A DNA stretch of 64,000 bases from Dysidea avara. Lineage: Eukaryota > Porifera > Demospongiae > Dictyoceratida > Dysideidae. The notes beneath the pieces are model-generated. The model was not told the DNA's origin. It was given only the letters and a program-made list of their open reading frames with translations, and made no database searches. Shown one piece after another: positions 1-10,721 of the stretch; position 1 is the stretch's first letter; every line of letters begins with the position of its first letter. Location: NCBI RefSeq assembly GCF_963678975.1, contig NC_089281.1, positions 28,509,616 through 28,573,615 on the forward strand, in the 5' to 3' direction. The position numbers and the translations under genes were made by a program.

Positions 1-1082
1 CTCTCTCTCAACCTCTCTAGAGTAACCACTCTTCTTATGAAGGATTCATCTTGGTAATGCATCTTGATTCAGATAGCAACAAAAGAACTCTTCTGTATCC
101 AAATCCACATGGTTGTGTTGACATTGCTCAGTACAGCTGATAAACTTGAATACCCATACTCAATACTGTAATGCATACACGCTTGGTCATGCGATAAGTA
201 AACATTACACTACCATGACTAGGATGTAGAAATAGAACTACAATTCAGTTACTCAAATTGACTACATAAATATACAAAATGAATGTGACAAATGCAAGTT
301 GAATTAGAACATAGCTCATTATGGTGATGCACCAACTATTGGTAAATTGATCCTCATATCACACTCAAAGACTTTATGTTAGTTCATGCAACATCATCAA
401 AATGAAGTTGAGTACATCCCTGCCATTCAAAACTAATCTTTTTCATGTATGTGCATGATTGTAATGGGACACATCTTGATACGCCACCTTCATGAGAACT
501 GTGTTCTGCATGAGTACTGTACAGACGTGCAGAAATTCCAGTGCACAAGGCCACCAACATTACACACAATTGAGGAAATTATGTATGCACATCAGTAGCT
601 ATGCGTAATCATGTCTTTGTTGATATGTAATGATGTGAAGTAATGTTCAAATTTAAGTGTATTCAAACAATAGGACATAACAATTGTCTTAGTATCACGC
701 GCATTTTGTGCGGGTACCACTAGTTATTATTATTAAATAGTGTGCAGAACCTCTAAAGAGTGTGAGTGCACAACACAAATTACAATGGTGAGTGCAAAAA
801 CACAAAAGTGTGGTGTGTGATTACTTAAAATACAATTACAGTGCATGATTATGTAGTGTAATCTTAAACTGTTGTAAGGAATCATTGGCATGCCCTGCAA
901 AGTTGCTACAAGGTAAAATGCCATTGAGCATATTTTGCTAAGGACAAGTTCTGCTTACTCTGTTTTGTTATCTGTTCTGCATTTTACTAATTCCCAGCCA
1001 TCAAAGGCAAGGTTCTCCCAAGGAGTCTCATGTCATTCAGTATTGTCAATTAAATGTTATTGTATTTTTATTGCCACTGTAG
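1..1082. other. Non-coding, probably intron of the FAHD1-type gene
   Basis: No open frame here resembles the N-terminal part of fumarylacetoacetate hydrolases. The stretch is AT-rich with no recognisable repeat. It ends at a good acceptor (pyrimidine-poor but AG-terminated, 1081-1082) before the coding exon, so it is most simply the intron upstream of that exon. The first exon must lie outside the window. Confidence 0.5.
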
Positions 1083-1562
1083 TATCCTCCAAAGTGTACT
1101 GAGCTACATTATGAAGTAGAACTGGCTGTGGTGATCAACAAGGGAGGCAGTAAGATAGCAGAGCCGAGTGCTATGGACCATGTAGGTGGTTATGCATTGG
1201 CACTGGACATGACTTCCAGGAACCAACAACTTGATGCTAAAAAGAATGGATGGCCGTGGAGTGTCTGTAAAGGTTATGACACCTTCCTTCCCATAAGTGA
1301 CTTCATTGCAAAGGAGAAGATTGACCCGTTTAACACTAATCTGTGGCTGAAGGTTGATGGAGAAACAAGACAGAATGGTAACACAAAAGACATGGTATTT
1401 AATGTCCCTTTCCTCGTCAGCTACATCAGTAACATTTTTACACTGGAGGAAGGAGATATTATACTGACAGGGACACCTTCTGGTGTGGGACCAGTTAATC
1501 GTGGTCAGACGATCACGGCAGGAATTGAGGGAGTCCTAGAAATGAAATTTCCTGTAGCTTGA
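1083..1562 (+). CDS. FAHD1: Acylpyruvase FAHD1-like, C-terminal exon (partial)
   Basis: This exon encodes the C-terminal 159 residues of a fumarylacetoacetate hydrolase (FAH) superfamily protein. FAHD1 family members are mitochondrial or cytosolic hydrolases and decarboxylases acting on acylpyruvates and oxaloacetate, with a divalent metal. The frame is open from the acceptor AG at 1081-1082 and reads YPPKCTELHYEVELAVVINK, matching the family's LHxEVEL metal-binding segment. It continues through GYALALDMTSR, WLKVDGETRQ and the family signature LTGTPSGVGP near the end. Intact FAHD1 proteins are about 220 residues, so roughly 60 N-terminal residues lie on an exon outside the window. GTG at 1128 is internal and is not a start. 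No frameshift is seen. Identification rests on motif recall; FAHD2 is longer and less likely. Confidence 0.85.
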   Translation, partial: YPPKCTELHYEVELAVVINKGGSKIAEPSAMDHVGGYALALDMTSRNQQLDAKKNGWPWSVCKGYDTFLPISDFIAKEKIDPFNTNLWLKVDGETRQNGNTKDMVFNVPFLVSYISNIFTLEEGDIILTGTPSGVGPVNRGQTITAGIEGVLEMKFPVA

Positions 1563-3700
1563 TACTATAGGAATTGAATAGAAGCAACATTTATATTTTT
1601 TATGTTTGATGACTTAATCTATAATAATTATTGTCAGTTTATCTGTATTCTATCTGTGTCATAGATTTCTTGAGTGCTATTGTATGCATCAATGATTGTG
1701 TGGGGGTCAGTGATATGGTAACAGATACATCAAGATTGAATAGTTAGGGTTTGTGTCTGACCAGTTTGTGCAAACCTGTTGTTAATCTATTGCTAGTCAA
1801 TACAAACTCTATTTGTGGCTTTCTACATAAGGCTAACATAAATATTTGCACTAGGATATTATGTCAAAGCTTAAAGATTTGAACTTTTATGATCTGAGAG
1901 TAGAGATTGAGATAGTCCTCCTCTACACTGTCATTGCTGCAGTGAGCTATGCATCATTATTACATCACAGGTATATTGTATAAATGTGTTGTCAGGGATG
2001 TTTGTTATAAAGTAGCCAGTTCAAGGCAGCTACAGTGCTATAATTTATTACTAGGCTCAAAACTCTGTTTGAGGAGTGCTAGAAAGTCATTGTTGCTTAC
2101 ATGAAACATACTATGTATCTCCCCAACTACACTATATAGCACTACATGTTGAGCTGAACCCTCATGCAAAATAACTCATGGATACAATTACACGTGTTCT
2201 TGAATTTGGCTCATTTGGTACTGCTGGAGTTCATGGCACAATATTTTGACCCTTTCCTAAGCTTGTAATGGAGACAAACCACAAATGTCTAATTTGGATA
2301 ATTACTTCAGATAGTAGCAAGAGTTTATACACCATTATAAACTCTTGATAGTAGCAACTGTCAAAATTAATTGTATGATCTTGCTGTATTGTATAACCTT
2401 TGCTGAGCGAAGTTTCACGGTAAAAAAGCCCACTTTTCTTTTTAGCTGTTTTCTCAACTTGCACATACATACTAATTCATTTAAAAAGATCAATCTGTCA
2501 TATCACTACACCTAATTGCCGTTGTATTATATACATTGTGTACTGAATGGGAAATTGCACGTGCATTTCTATGGTTTAATATCTTTGAGTATACAACTAC
2601 TTCATCATTGTGTATATATGGGTATATGGAAGAATCTGAACATGTGTATTTACAGGACACTATTAGCTATGTCATGTTAATTTATATGATTAATATTGAA
2701 ATATAAAAATGTTACATGCACTTTGAGACTCTGGACATATCGAGAATGATCTCAGTAATGGTTGCTAGAGGCTGTTTAAGAAACAGTGAAGGGTAGATGT
2801 TTGTTGTTATTGTAAACAAAGACTATTCAGTACTATATTAGTATGTTTAGTACAGCTAAAGGCTGAATGCAAAATTCACCCTATACAAGCTACAATTAAA
2901 CAGCTTCAGCCATGATACTCTGCAAACAATATGGATTTTTGTGTACTCGTAGATATCAAATGAATAGAAATTCCCAGCCATGCAGACCAAATCTATGCAG
3001 TAGCTATATGTAGCTGCTCAGTAGTCCCATACTAAATAATTTTTTTCTACCTATGTATATATATATATAGCTATCACCACATTATTAAAGCATATACACT
3101 GTTAGTTATATGTTTAGCTTTGCATGCTCCCACTGAATGCACCTTTTGTATCATACAGCCAAAGATGTTTAAAATACCCTATAGCTATGCATGCATGCTT
3201 TGCTATATATTCAAAACCATCTCCTTGCATGCTATCAAAACTTAGAAAACACACAAAAAAAGCTTGCATATAGTTGTCTATTAGCTATATTCTTCTATAA
3301 AGCTGTAGGCAGAAAATTCCCCTAAAATTGTGAGTGACAACTATATACTAAGGTTAGGTAAGCTTGTTTTCAAAAATGGCAGCTATATATACACTGACAT
3401 GCATATACTGTCAAAAGTATACCTATGCATTTATAAAATCCTCTGGGCACCAGAGTTATTTGGTATGGCCTGCAGGCCCTACACCCCTATAAGATTATGC
3501 TACCATGCAGGGAGTAAGTAGGGAGAAGAGTTTTAGGAACACCTTTTTTCAAATTTCACCATTTAATTGGGTATAGCAAAAAAAGTGAGTGAGTAGTAGC
3601 GTGAAGTACAGCACAACAATATAGTGACATAAAAGTTAGGTTCATTTCTCAGAGAAGGATATAAAGAGGGAGCACCCTTGAAGTAGTTTAAGAAAGAGGC
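1563..3700. other. Gene-poor intergenic stretch
   Basis: I see no protein-like frame. Short features only: a small hairpin at about 2320-2348 (GAGTTTATA ... TATAAACTC), AT repeats at about 3055-3069, and many short GCATGCAT runs. Open frames at 2231-2470 (-) and 3330-3521 (+) have no recognisable composition and are not reported as genes. Confidence 0.5.
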
Positions 3701-3701
3701 A

Positions 3702-3767
3702 TATACTCTCATGAGTATAGTCACCTTATAGAACAGTCAAGTATATATACTCTAATAGAGCATTCAA
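3702..3767 (-). repeat. TCTAATAGA module, diverged dimer
   Basis: Reads ACTCTCATGAGTATAGTCAC, then ATAGAACAGTCAAG, then TACTCTAATAGAGCATTCA. This is a diverged dimer of the recurrent module described in the findings. Confidence 0.55.
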
Positions 3768-3865
3768 ATATAAAATAAAATTCATTGTTGTGGATATTGT
3801 AGGAATTTTTATTTCCATTGGGGAAAGAATCATTCTAGGCCAACATATAGTTACAAAACTAAAGT

Positions 3866-3930
3866 AATTAAGAGTTCATAATATAAATGAGGGAGTTCCC
3901 TTAACTTGTATTATGAACTCTTGATCTGAG
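3866..3930. repeat. Short inverted repeat (AAGAGTTCATAATATA)
   Basis: AAGAGTTCATAATATA is followed about 25 bases later by TATTATGAACTCTTGAT, giving a stem of about 14 bp. The same TATTATGAACTCTTGAT string recurs at about 15639-15655 beyond the satellite, so this is a dispersed small foldback. Confidence 0.5.
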
Positions 3931-4195
3931 TGATAGCTAATTTCCTTCATTATAATTGTGTGGAATGTTCCATGATTGCAGAGTCCAGACCCTAATAGAT
4001 TGAGCTGTATGTGTGGCATACACAGGAACCAGCCCTGTGCCTATGTACCAAACTAGAGATACACTGTTGACTATATAGTATAGCTGGCCTATAGCCATGC
4101 AGCGTAGTACATGCAGCATATAAATACATATATACGGCACCTTGCTTTGTTGTATAGGTACATTAATAGTAGTAAAATTGTGATGATTTTCCATG

Positions 4196-4286
4196 AAGCA
4201 GTAGCGACAGAGTGGGGCTACTGCTTCAAGCTAGACTGGTATTTACAAGTTCAAATCCTGGTGAAGCCAGTTTCTTTTTTTTTTTT

Positions 4287-4318
<32 letters not shown>
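4196..4318 (+). repeat. Possible tRNA-derived SINE remnant with (CTTT)n tail
   Basis: AAGTTCAAATCCTGG at about 4248-4262 resembles a pol III B box (GTTCAAATCC), about 45 bases after an A-box-like GCGACAGAGTGG. A T-run and a (CTTT)n microsatellite (4273-4318) follow directly, as expected for a SINE tail. The fold was not tested, so this is a weak call. Confidence 0.35.
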
Positions 4319-4320
<2 letters not shown>

Positions 4321-4504
4321 TTTTCTTAGATGCACATTTTTACATTGGTCTGTATGTAGACAGAGTAACATATAGTTAGAAGTGAAATATTTTGAGAAAT
4401 TGGGGTAGTAATGGCCATGGGCTATATCAAGAATACTAAACATGTTTATAAACAAGCATGATTGAATAATCTGTACGTACATAAAATACATGCCATGCTT
4501 AGAC

Positions 4505-4835
4505 TATACCATGTATAGTTTGGTAAGGTGAGACCAAAAAAAAAAAAAAAAAAAAAGGTCGCAACCAACTGAAAAGAGCTTTCCACCTCACCAACTACCA
4601 TTTCTAGCTGATAAACTACATAAAAATCCTTTCATAGCTCGCTACACACTGACTACTTTATTAGAGTGACTGCTCTATTAGAGTATCTCGATCTTTATCA
4701 CGGTTTTCAGCCCCACTGCAAGAAAGATAATTTCGGTGTGATATCATTCTGAGGGGGGACTAAGCCCCCCCCTCAGCAGACCGAGGGGGGGCTTTAGCCC
4801 CCTAGCCCCCCCTTTCCGCCGCCTATATGACGATG
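4505..4835. mobile_element. Degenerate copy of CAGGGGCGGATCC-type element
   Basis: The order of parts matches the better copies at 6735 and 7184: an A-run (about 4535-4556), GGTCGCAAC, then the module dimer at 4656-4694 (TTAGAGTGACTGCTCTATTAGAGTATCTCGATC on this strand), then G/C-run DNA (4752-4815). Terminal repeats are not recognisable, so the limits are approximate. Confidence 0.45.
4656..4694 (+). repeat. TCTATTAGA module, dimer
   Basis: Two units: TTTATTAGAGTGACTG and CTCTATTAGAGTATCTCGAT. It is the reverse-strand version of TACTCTAATAGAGCAGTCAC. Confidence 0.75.
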
Positions 4836-5619
4836 ATCATCAGAAATCACACACTCTGTAAAACACAGGCAATCCATTAATCACTAAGTGGAAATCTATA
4901 AGTCATTCATAGGTACACAATTTCAATACCCCTTGGTTGAAAATTGCCTGTCGGGATCCAATGTTTTTTATTGCTAGCAACTTCCATTATGCAACTTGTT
5001 ATAGTATTCCATAAATGTACTCCCTTTAGAAGGGGGTGGCACTCCAATCTTCATGCTCAGTCAAAATGCAAAAAAATGAGATTGACTTTCACTAAACATT
5101 ACAATAGTCTTATGGTATATTTTGTGAAATTATACTCATGTTTACTATTAGCTTTGCTAGCTAGGCAGTAGCAAATCTAAAAGCACTGATGGTGGTACGT
5201 ATATACAGCGTTGGGGTAACGCGTTATGTAATAATTATTACTTTTGTGGTATAGCTAACAAAGTAATAGACTATAACGAAATACGCTATAAAAGCTGGTA
5301 GCTAATATAACTCAAGTTATTTTACTTACAATTGTAATGCGTTACCTAAGTTAGGGTCCGCAACGCGAAAAATCGATATCCTCCAATCAACTACCTAACT
5401 ATTGTCATGCGTTAGGCTAAGTGTAACTTAAATAACACCAGCGTGGCAGCCAAGTTTGTCACTTTCTTCTGGTAGAAAACGGTACAAATGTCTAGTTTTC
5501 GTTGCAGCGGTTCGTAGGGTTCTTCGTATGCCACGATATTCACTCTCAACATTGTTCAAGTAGTCTATCATCAACTCAAAGTATTGGTGGTTTGATTTTT
5601 ATTGGTCAGTTTCTGGTGC

Positions 5620-5735
5620 ATGGCAGCAGGATCTGTGCAGCTTTTTGGCGACAGACAAAATGTTTCTTCCTCTGGAGCACCGGCAGGACAAGCAGAGCAG
5701 CAACTGCATCGTGGGTCAGCAATGACCAGTACTAG
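5620..5735 (+). other. Exon-like open segment in the left palindrome arm
   Basis: From ATG at 5620 the frame reads MAAGSVQLFGDRQNVSSS and on to SAMTSTR. It reaches a donor-like TAG/GTAAAGT at about 5733-5741. The ATG context (GTGCATGGCAG) is good. In the inverted arm (about 9050-9165) the same segment is kept but the ATG is lost and indels shift the frame. This could be a captured first exon or a relic transposase exon; I do not recognise the protein. Confidence 0.25.
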
Positions 5736-6179
5736 GTAAAGTACCTGCACGCGGAGTATGGTTATAATTGAAGCTTGTTAGCCATCTTAGCCCATCTATA
5801 TGCTGAAATTCGGCCAAAACGACGCGATTTTTGCAAACAAATACCAGAATGGTTGATACATCAGTGAGATAGTCTCCAACAGCAAGGATACGAAGCTTAC
5901 AAACACCTAACAATACGGCTATCTCGCCCAGTAAGCGCATAGAGCAACCCAATGCATGAAATAGGCACTCACGTGATCGAAATTCAAATCGCGGAGATAC
6001 TCATGAAATCGCTTTCATCTCTGAATAGGAACCATGCAGTGTGCTCCTTTTGTAAATATTTCTGCTAATTGTTCGCTCAGGCGTGGTCTGGGCCAGTGCA
6101 GGTGTGTGTTATGCTGTGATGGCATCATAGGGAGTACAGAGGCAATCTGCCAGATTCATTATGGCTGACTTCTCGCGTT

Positions 6180-6634
6180 TCAGCAGCGTAACTAACATGC
6201 TCATTGACCTTAACATTCCCAGCTTAGAACACCGCAGACAAGTATCTAGTATCACCCCGGCTCCTCTACAAAATTGTTCATAATCTCATTGATATATCTC
6301 CAGTTGATTTAATCCCTGTCACTTCTAACACCACGCAGAGGACATGATCAAAGATTTCATCATATCTATGCAAGGACCAATCAGTACAGTAATTTATTTT
6401 TCCCTAGATCAATTAGACTGTGGAATTCACTCCCACCTGACTTAATCCAACAACAATCATTACAAATTTTTAAGTACCAACTGAAATTATTATTACTTTC
6501 CCCTACCAATCAGTAATCCCATAATCAATCATATTGTAAAACATTTTGTATGCATGTTTCATATGTGTGTTAATCCTCAAACTGAGGCTGCACATTTTTG
6601 GAAAATAAAATAAAAAAATTAATAAATAAAATAT
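6180..6634 (+). mobile_element. LINE 3' fragment (non-LTR RT C-terminus and tail)
   Basis: In two frames it reads IPSLEHRRQVSSI, then LYKIVHNLIDISPVDLIPV, then RGHDQRFHHIYARTNQYSNL, FFPRSIRLWNSLPPDLI and FKYQLKLLLL, ending in TAA. The order LExRR, then LYKI, R/H motif and FFPRSIRLWNSLP is the usual end of L2/CR1/Jockey-type reverse transcriptase ORFs. It is frameshifted and therefore dead. An AAATAAAATAAAA-type tail ends near 6634. Confidence 0.75.
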
Positions 6635-6734
6635 AGGGAGAGTCTTAGGCTGGTGGGCTAATCGAGATGCTGAAGGTAAGGCACACAAACTGATTGTCAC
6701 TTGATTCCAAGTGATTTTAAGGTCATTGGAATAG

Positions 6735-7040
6735 CAGGGGCGGATCCAGAGTCTGGAAAGAGGGGGGGCACCTTGCTGAAAAAAGTTGAAGAGCAAAAAA
6801 AAAAAGGTCACAACAATAATTTATCCTTTACCAAATATATTATATCACGTATGTTATGTAAAATAAAATCCTATTTATAGCTTCATAAGTAAGCTGCACT
6901 GCCTCATGAACATTGTGACTGCTTTATTAGAGTAATTGACTGCTCTATTAGAGTATCTCGATCTTGTATGCAATTTCTTGAGGGGGGGGGGGGGGGGGGG
7001 GGGAATTTGCCCCAAATGCCCCATCCTGGATCCGCCATTG
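6735..7040. mobile_element. CAGGGGCGGATCC element, copy 1 (5-bp TSD AATAG)
   Basis: Starts CAGGGGCGGATCCAGAG and ends CTGGATCCGCCATTG, an inverted pair of about 14 bp with some decay at the right tip. It is flanked on both sides by AATAG (6730-6734 and 7041-7045). Inside are an A-run, GGTCACAACAATAA, a module dimer (6916-6964) and a G-run of about 24. It has no coding capacity. A 5-bp duplication with CAG ends would suit a hAT5-like or related DNA transposon; the class is inference. Confidence 0.85.
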
Positions 7041-7183
7041 AATAGATTATGGTTGTATTTTTCGAGATTTGAATATCGATCACGTGAGTGCCTATTTCAA
7101 GCATTGGATTGCTCTATACGTTTATTGGGCGAGATAGCCGTATTGTTAGGTGTTTATAAGCTTCGTATCCTTGCTGTTGGAGA

Positions 7184-8909
7184 CAGGGGCGGATCCAGAG
7201 TCTGGAAAGAGGGGGGGGCACCTTGCTGAAAAAAAGTTGAAGAGCAAAAAAAAAAAAAAAAGGGTCACAACAATAATAGAGTAAAGTAGTATCAATTATC
7301 GGACAATATGATGTTCGGACAGCTGCCATTCACTTCCTGGGAATCCAGCAGCTTTGGTTATTGTACCAAAAGGTAGGCTACAATAAGCAATAATTATCCT
7401 CCAATAATCAGCTTTGCATGATTAAAAGTTTAAGAGTTACAGCCAATAGTATGCTTAGTCCGATAAAATCTATGCTCGGATAAAACTATCAGTTGTCGGA
7501 CTTTGATTTTTACTACCAGTAAACAATGTCCAATTTATTTCAAATTTGTATGCAATATACCTGTACTCATTAGCTATTAATGACCAAAAAATGGTTTCGT
7601 TATCTATAGCATAGAGGGAGTACGAGCCCCCCAATTTTTAGCGGTATTGTCGGACGCCCTCCGCTTTAATTAGCCATGCCCACCAACAGAGCTCATGCTT
7701 TTTGCAACAAATGCACCATTGCTAAACCACAGAAGAAGGTAAATAAATATCTTTCAAGAGTAGAGGTGTGTTTTAAAGTTGATATTCAGGATATTTCTAT
7801 TGGAACGTAGTATTTTTGGCTCCTAAATTAAGGAGATGCACGCTAGGTGGAAAAATGAAATTACGAGGCACAACTTTCTGACCAACCACATTTGTTAGTC
7901 TCGGTGCCTCAGTCGCGAATACCACCTAGAAATGAAAAGATATTCCATTTTCTACCTTCTATGGATGCATGCACAAAGCAACATTTTCGTCCTTTTTGTT
8001 TCACCCATATAAGATAGAGAAAGAAAAGCCTTTCAATTTTTGTGACAGTATTTGTGATAGGACACCAAGACTAGCATATGTAGGTGGTCAGAAGGTGGTT
8101 TTGCATAACTTCATTTTTCCACCTTGCGCGCATCTCCTTCATTTAGGAGTCAAAAATACTGCGTTCCAATGGAAACATCCTGAATATCAACTTTAAAGCA
8201 CACCTCTACTCTTGAGAGATATTTATTTACCTTTTTCTGTGGTTTAGCAATGGTGCATTTGTTACAAAAGCATACAAACTCTGTTGGTGGGCATGGCTAA
8301 ATTAAAGCGGAGGGCGTCCGACAATACCGCTAAAAATTGGGGGGCTCGTACTCCCTCTATGCTAAAGATAACGAAACCATTTTTTGGCCATTAATAGCTA
8401 ATGAGTACAGGTATATTGCATACAAATTTGAAATAAATTGGACATTGTTTACTGGTAGTAAAAATCAAAGTCCGACAACTGATAGTTTTATCCGAGCATA
8501 GATTTTATCGGACTAAGCATACGATTGGCTGTAACTCTTAAGCTTTTAATCACACAAAGCTGATTATTGGAGGACAATTATTGCTTATTGTAGCCTATAC
8601 CTTTTGGTACAATAACCTAAGCTGCAGGATTTCCAGGAAGTGGGTGGCAGCTGTCCGAATATCATATTGTCCGATAATTGATACTTTACTCTAGCTATAT
8701 AGTTATCTTTTACCAAATATATTATATCACCTATGTTATGTAAAATAAAATCCTATCCTAAGTATGAACACTGTGACTGCTTTATTAGAGTGATTGGTGA
8801 TTGACTGCTCTATTAGAGTAACTCGATCTTATATACATTTTTTTAAGGGAGGGGGGGGGGGCACGTGCTCCCTGTGCCCCCCCCCCCCCCCCCCCTGGAT
8901 CCGTCCCTG
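7184..8909. mobile_element. CAGGGGCGGATCC element, copy 2 (5-bp TSD GGAGA), interrupted
   Basis: Starts CAGGGGCGGATCCAGAG and ends TGGATCCGTCCCTG. It is flanked by GGAGA at 7179-7183 and 8910-8914. The other palindrome arm holds the unoccupied site (TCTCC at 5873-5877, inside AGTCTCCAACAGCAAGG), which proves insertion. The element itself is about 310 bp. It shares the A-run, GGTCACAACAATAA and the module dimer (8774-8830) with copy 1, but is split by the foldback at 7279-8691. Confidence 0.9.
7279..8691. mobile_element. 1.4 kb foldback transposon (TA target)
   Basis: The terminus GAGTAAAGTA is mirrored by TACTTTACTC, both flanked by TA (7277-7278 and 8692-8693). The arms are near-identical reverse complements over about 600 bp (roughly 7279-7890 and 8080-8691), for example GGAGGGCGTCCGACAATACC near 8310 against its complement near 7650. 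The loop is about 7900-8070. It sits in the middle of the CAGGGGCGGATCC copy 2, whose two halves rejoin cleanly. There is no transposase, so it must move in trans. Confidence 0.85.
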
Positions 8910-9368
8910 GGAGACTATCTCACTGCATGATGTATCAACCATTCTGGTATTTGTTGCAAAAATCGCGTCGTTTTGGCCGAATTTCAGCATATAGATGGCT
9001 TCAATTAGCGCTATAACCATACTCCGCATGCATGCAGGTACTTTACCTAGTACATGGTCATTGCTGACCCACGGTGCAGTTGCTGCTCTGCTTGTCTTGT
9101 GCTCCAGAGGAAGAAACATTTTGTCTGTTGCCAAAAAGCTGCACAGATCGTGCTGCCACCAGAAACTGACCAATAAAATCAAACCACCAATACTTTGAGT
9201 TGATGATAGACTACTTGAACAATGTTGAGAGTGAATATCGTGGCATACGAAGAACCCTACGAATCGCTGCAACGAAAGATCACGTGATTTTAATACATTT
9301 GTACCGTTTTCCACCAGAAGAAAGTGACAAACTTGGCTGCCACGCTGGTGTTATTTAAGTTACGCTTA

Positions 9369-9726
9369 GGCCAATGAAACTTGATTAGCAGTTTCGCGTC
9401 ATCGCCCGCATGCTTTTGATACACCCGCATGGAATTTCATTATTGGTATTTCAGATCGAAATACTCTAATAGAACAGTCACTTTTACTCTAATAGAGCAA
9501 TCAGCTATACTCTAATGGAAAAATCACTTGTTATAGATTAGTAATGTACTTTAGCTATTTAATGCAAGAGTAATCAGTGTAGATATCACTGTTTTTTGGC
9601 AGAAATCTTCATGTTTGGATGTGTGTTGTGCTTTTGGAAAAATAATGAATAATGAATAATAACCGCCCGCCCGCATCAAATTTTCAAAAATCTGAGCGAG
9701 AAACTGGTAATCAAGTTTCATTGGCC
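9369..9726. mobile_element. Harbinger-like MITE, copy 1 (TSD TTA)
   Basis: Starts GGCCAATGAAACTTGATTAG and ends CTAATCAAGTTTCATTGGCC-like (AATCAAGTTTCATTGGCC), a terminal inverted repeat of about 30 bp. TTA flanks both sides (9366-9368 and 9727-9729). The paralogous left arm keeps the empty site (TAA at 5418-5420 on this strand). Length 358 bp, non-coding. A TWA duplication is characteristic of PIF/Harbinger. It carries a trimer of the module at 9454-9529. Confidence 0.9.
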
Positions 9727-9823
9727 TTAGCCTAACACGTGACAATAGTTAGGTAGTTGATTGGAGGATATCGATTTTTCGCGTTGCGGACCCTACCTAA
9801 GTAATGAAGTTTCTGTACTGTAA

Positions 9824-10185
9824 GGCCAATGAAACTTGATTAGCAGTTTCGCGTCATCGCCCGCATGCTTTTGATACACCCGCATGGAATTTCATTATTG
9901 GTATTTCAGATCGAAATACTCTAATAAAGCAGTCACTTTTACTCTAATAGAGCAATCAGCTATACTCTAATGGAAAAATCACTTGTTATATGGATTAGTA
10001 ACGTACTTTAGCTATTTATGCAAGAATAATCAATGTAGATCTCACTGTTTTTTGCAGAAATCTTCATGTTTGGGATGTGTGTTGTGCATGCTTTTGGAAA
10101 ATAATGAATAATGATTAATAACCGCCCGCCCGCATCAAATTTTCAAAATTCTGAGCGAGAAACTGGCAATCAAGTTTCATTGGCC
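9824..10185. mobile_element. Harbinger-like MITE, copy 2 (TSD TAA)
   Basis: Same ends as copy 1, 362 bp, flanked by TAA at 9821-9823 and 10186-10188. It differs from copy 1 by a few percent, including small indels. It inserted only about 95 bp from copy 1 within the same host palindrome arm. The module trimer lies at 9909-9984. Confidence 0.9.
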
Positions 10186-10557
10186 TAATGAGTGTAATAT
10201 TATGTAATATTATTACTACAAGTAACGAAGTTACTAATCCACTAAGTAACGCCGGCCTATAGCCACAACGAAGTAATGATGCCTACTGACTGAAGCTTAT
10301 TCACCAGCTTCTTACTTATAACCAAGACTTGCACATTGTCCAACAACGTAATCATGTCACGTGATAAGGTGGTAATCTCACACGTGACAGCTTAAGGCTG
10401 TGGACACAAAGTAATATAATATGTAATATTATTATAGTTTATTTTTTGGGTAATATGTAACTGTAACTAAATAGTTTAGTTGCAAGTAATATGAAATATG
10501 TAACGAGTTACTTTTAAAAAGTAATTGCCCCAACACTGCGTGCTATAGCTATATATT

Positions 10558-10720
10558 AGTGGTGTGCGATATCAGGATATTTATTTCGATACTATATTAT
10601 GATTATGATGTGATTTGGGTTGAGGCTTAGAAGCCTGTACACCCATTCAATTACATACATATTCATACATAAATTAGATGCAATGAACAAAAATTAACTA
10701 TGAATATCAAGACACACGGT
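10558..10720. repeat. Possible end of a TAGTGRTGTGCGATAT element
   Basis: TAGTGGTGTGCGATATCAGG at 10558 matches the inverted end at about 17190-17203 (GATATATCGCACATCACTA). The other end of this copy is not found, so it is a fragment at best. Confidence 0.35.
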
Positions 10721-10721
10721 A

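Larger units (their letters stand above)
5206..10538. mobile_element. Large palindromic hAT-like element hit by nested insertions
   Basis: The left end is CAGCGTTGGGGTAACGCG and the right end is ATTGCCCCAACACTG. Together they give inverted CAGYGTTGGGG termini typical of hAT non-autonomous elements. The flanking 8 bases (CGTATATA and CGTGCTAT) agree only partly, so a target duplication is not proven. The left arm (about 5340-5995) is the reverse complement of the right arm, and the right arm is broken into 7062-7178, 8915-9368 and 9727-9820 by insertions. The arm unique sequence includes GCGTGGCAGCCAAGTTTGTC near 5440 and its complement near 9340. The loop (about 5996-7060) holds a LINE fragment and another element. 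Confidence 0.65.

Noticed and set aside
8829-9314. 161-codon minus-strand frame
   Set aside because: It is the right arm of the palindromic element running into a C-run and CAGGGGCGGATCC sequence.
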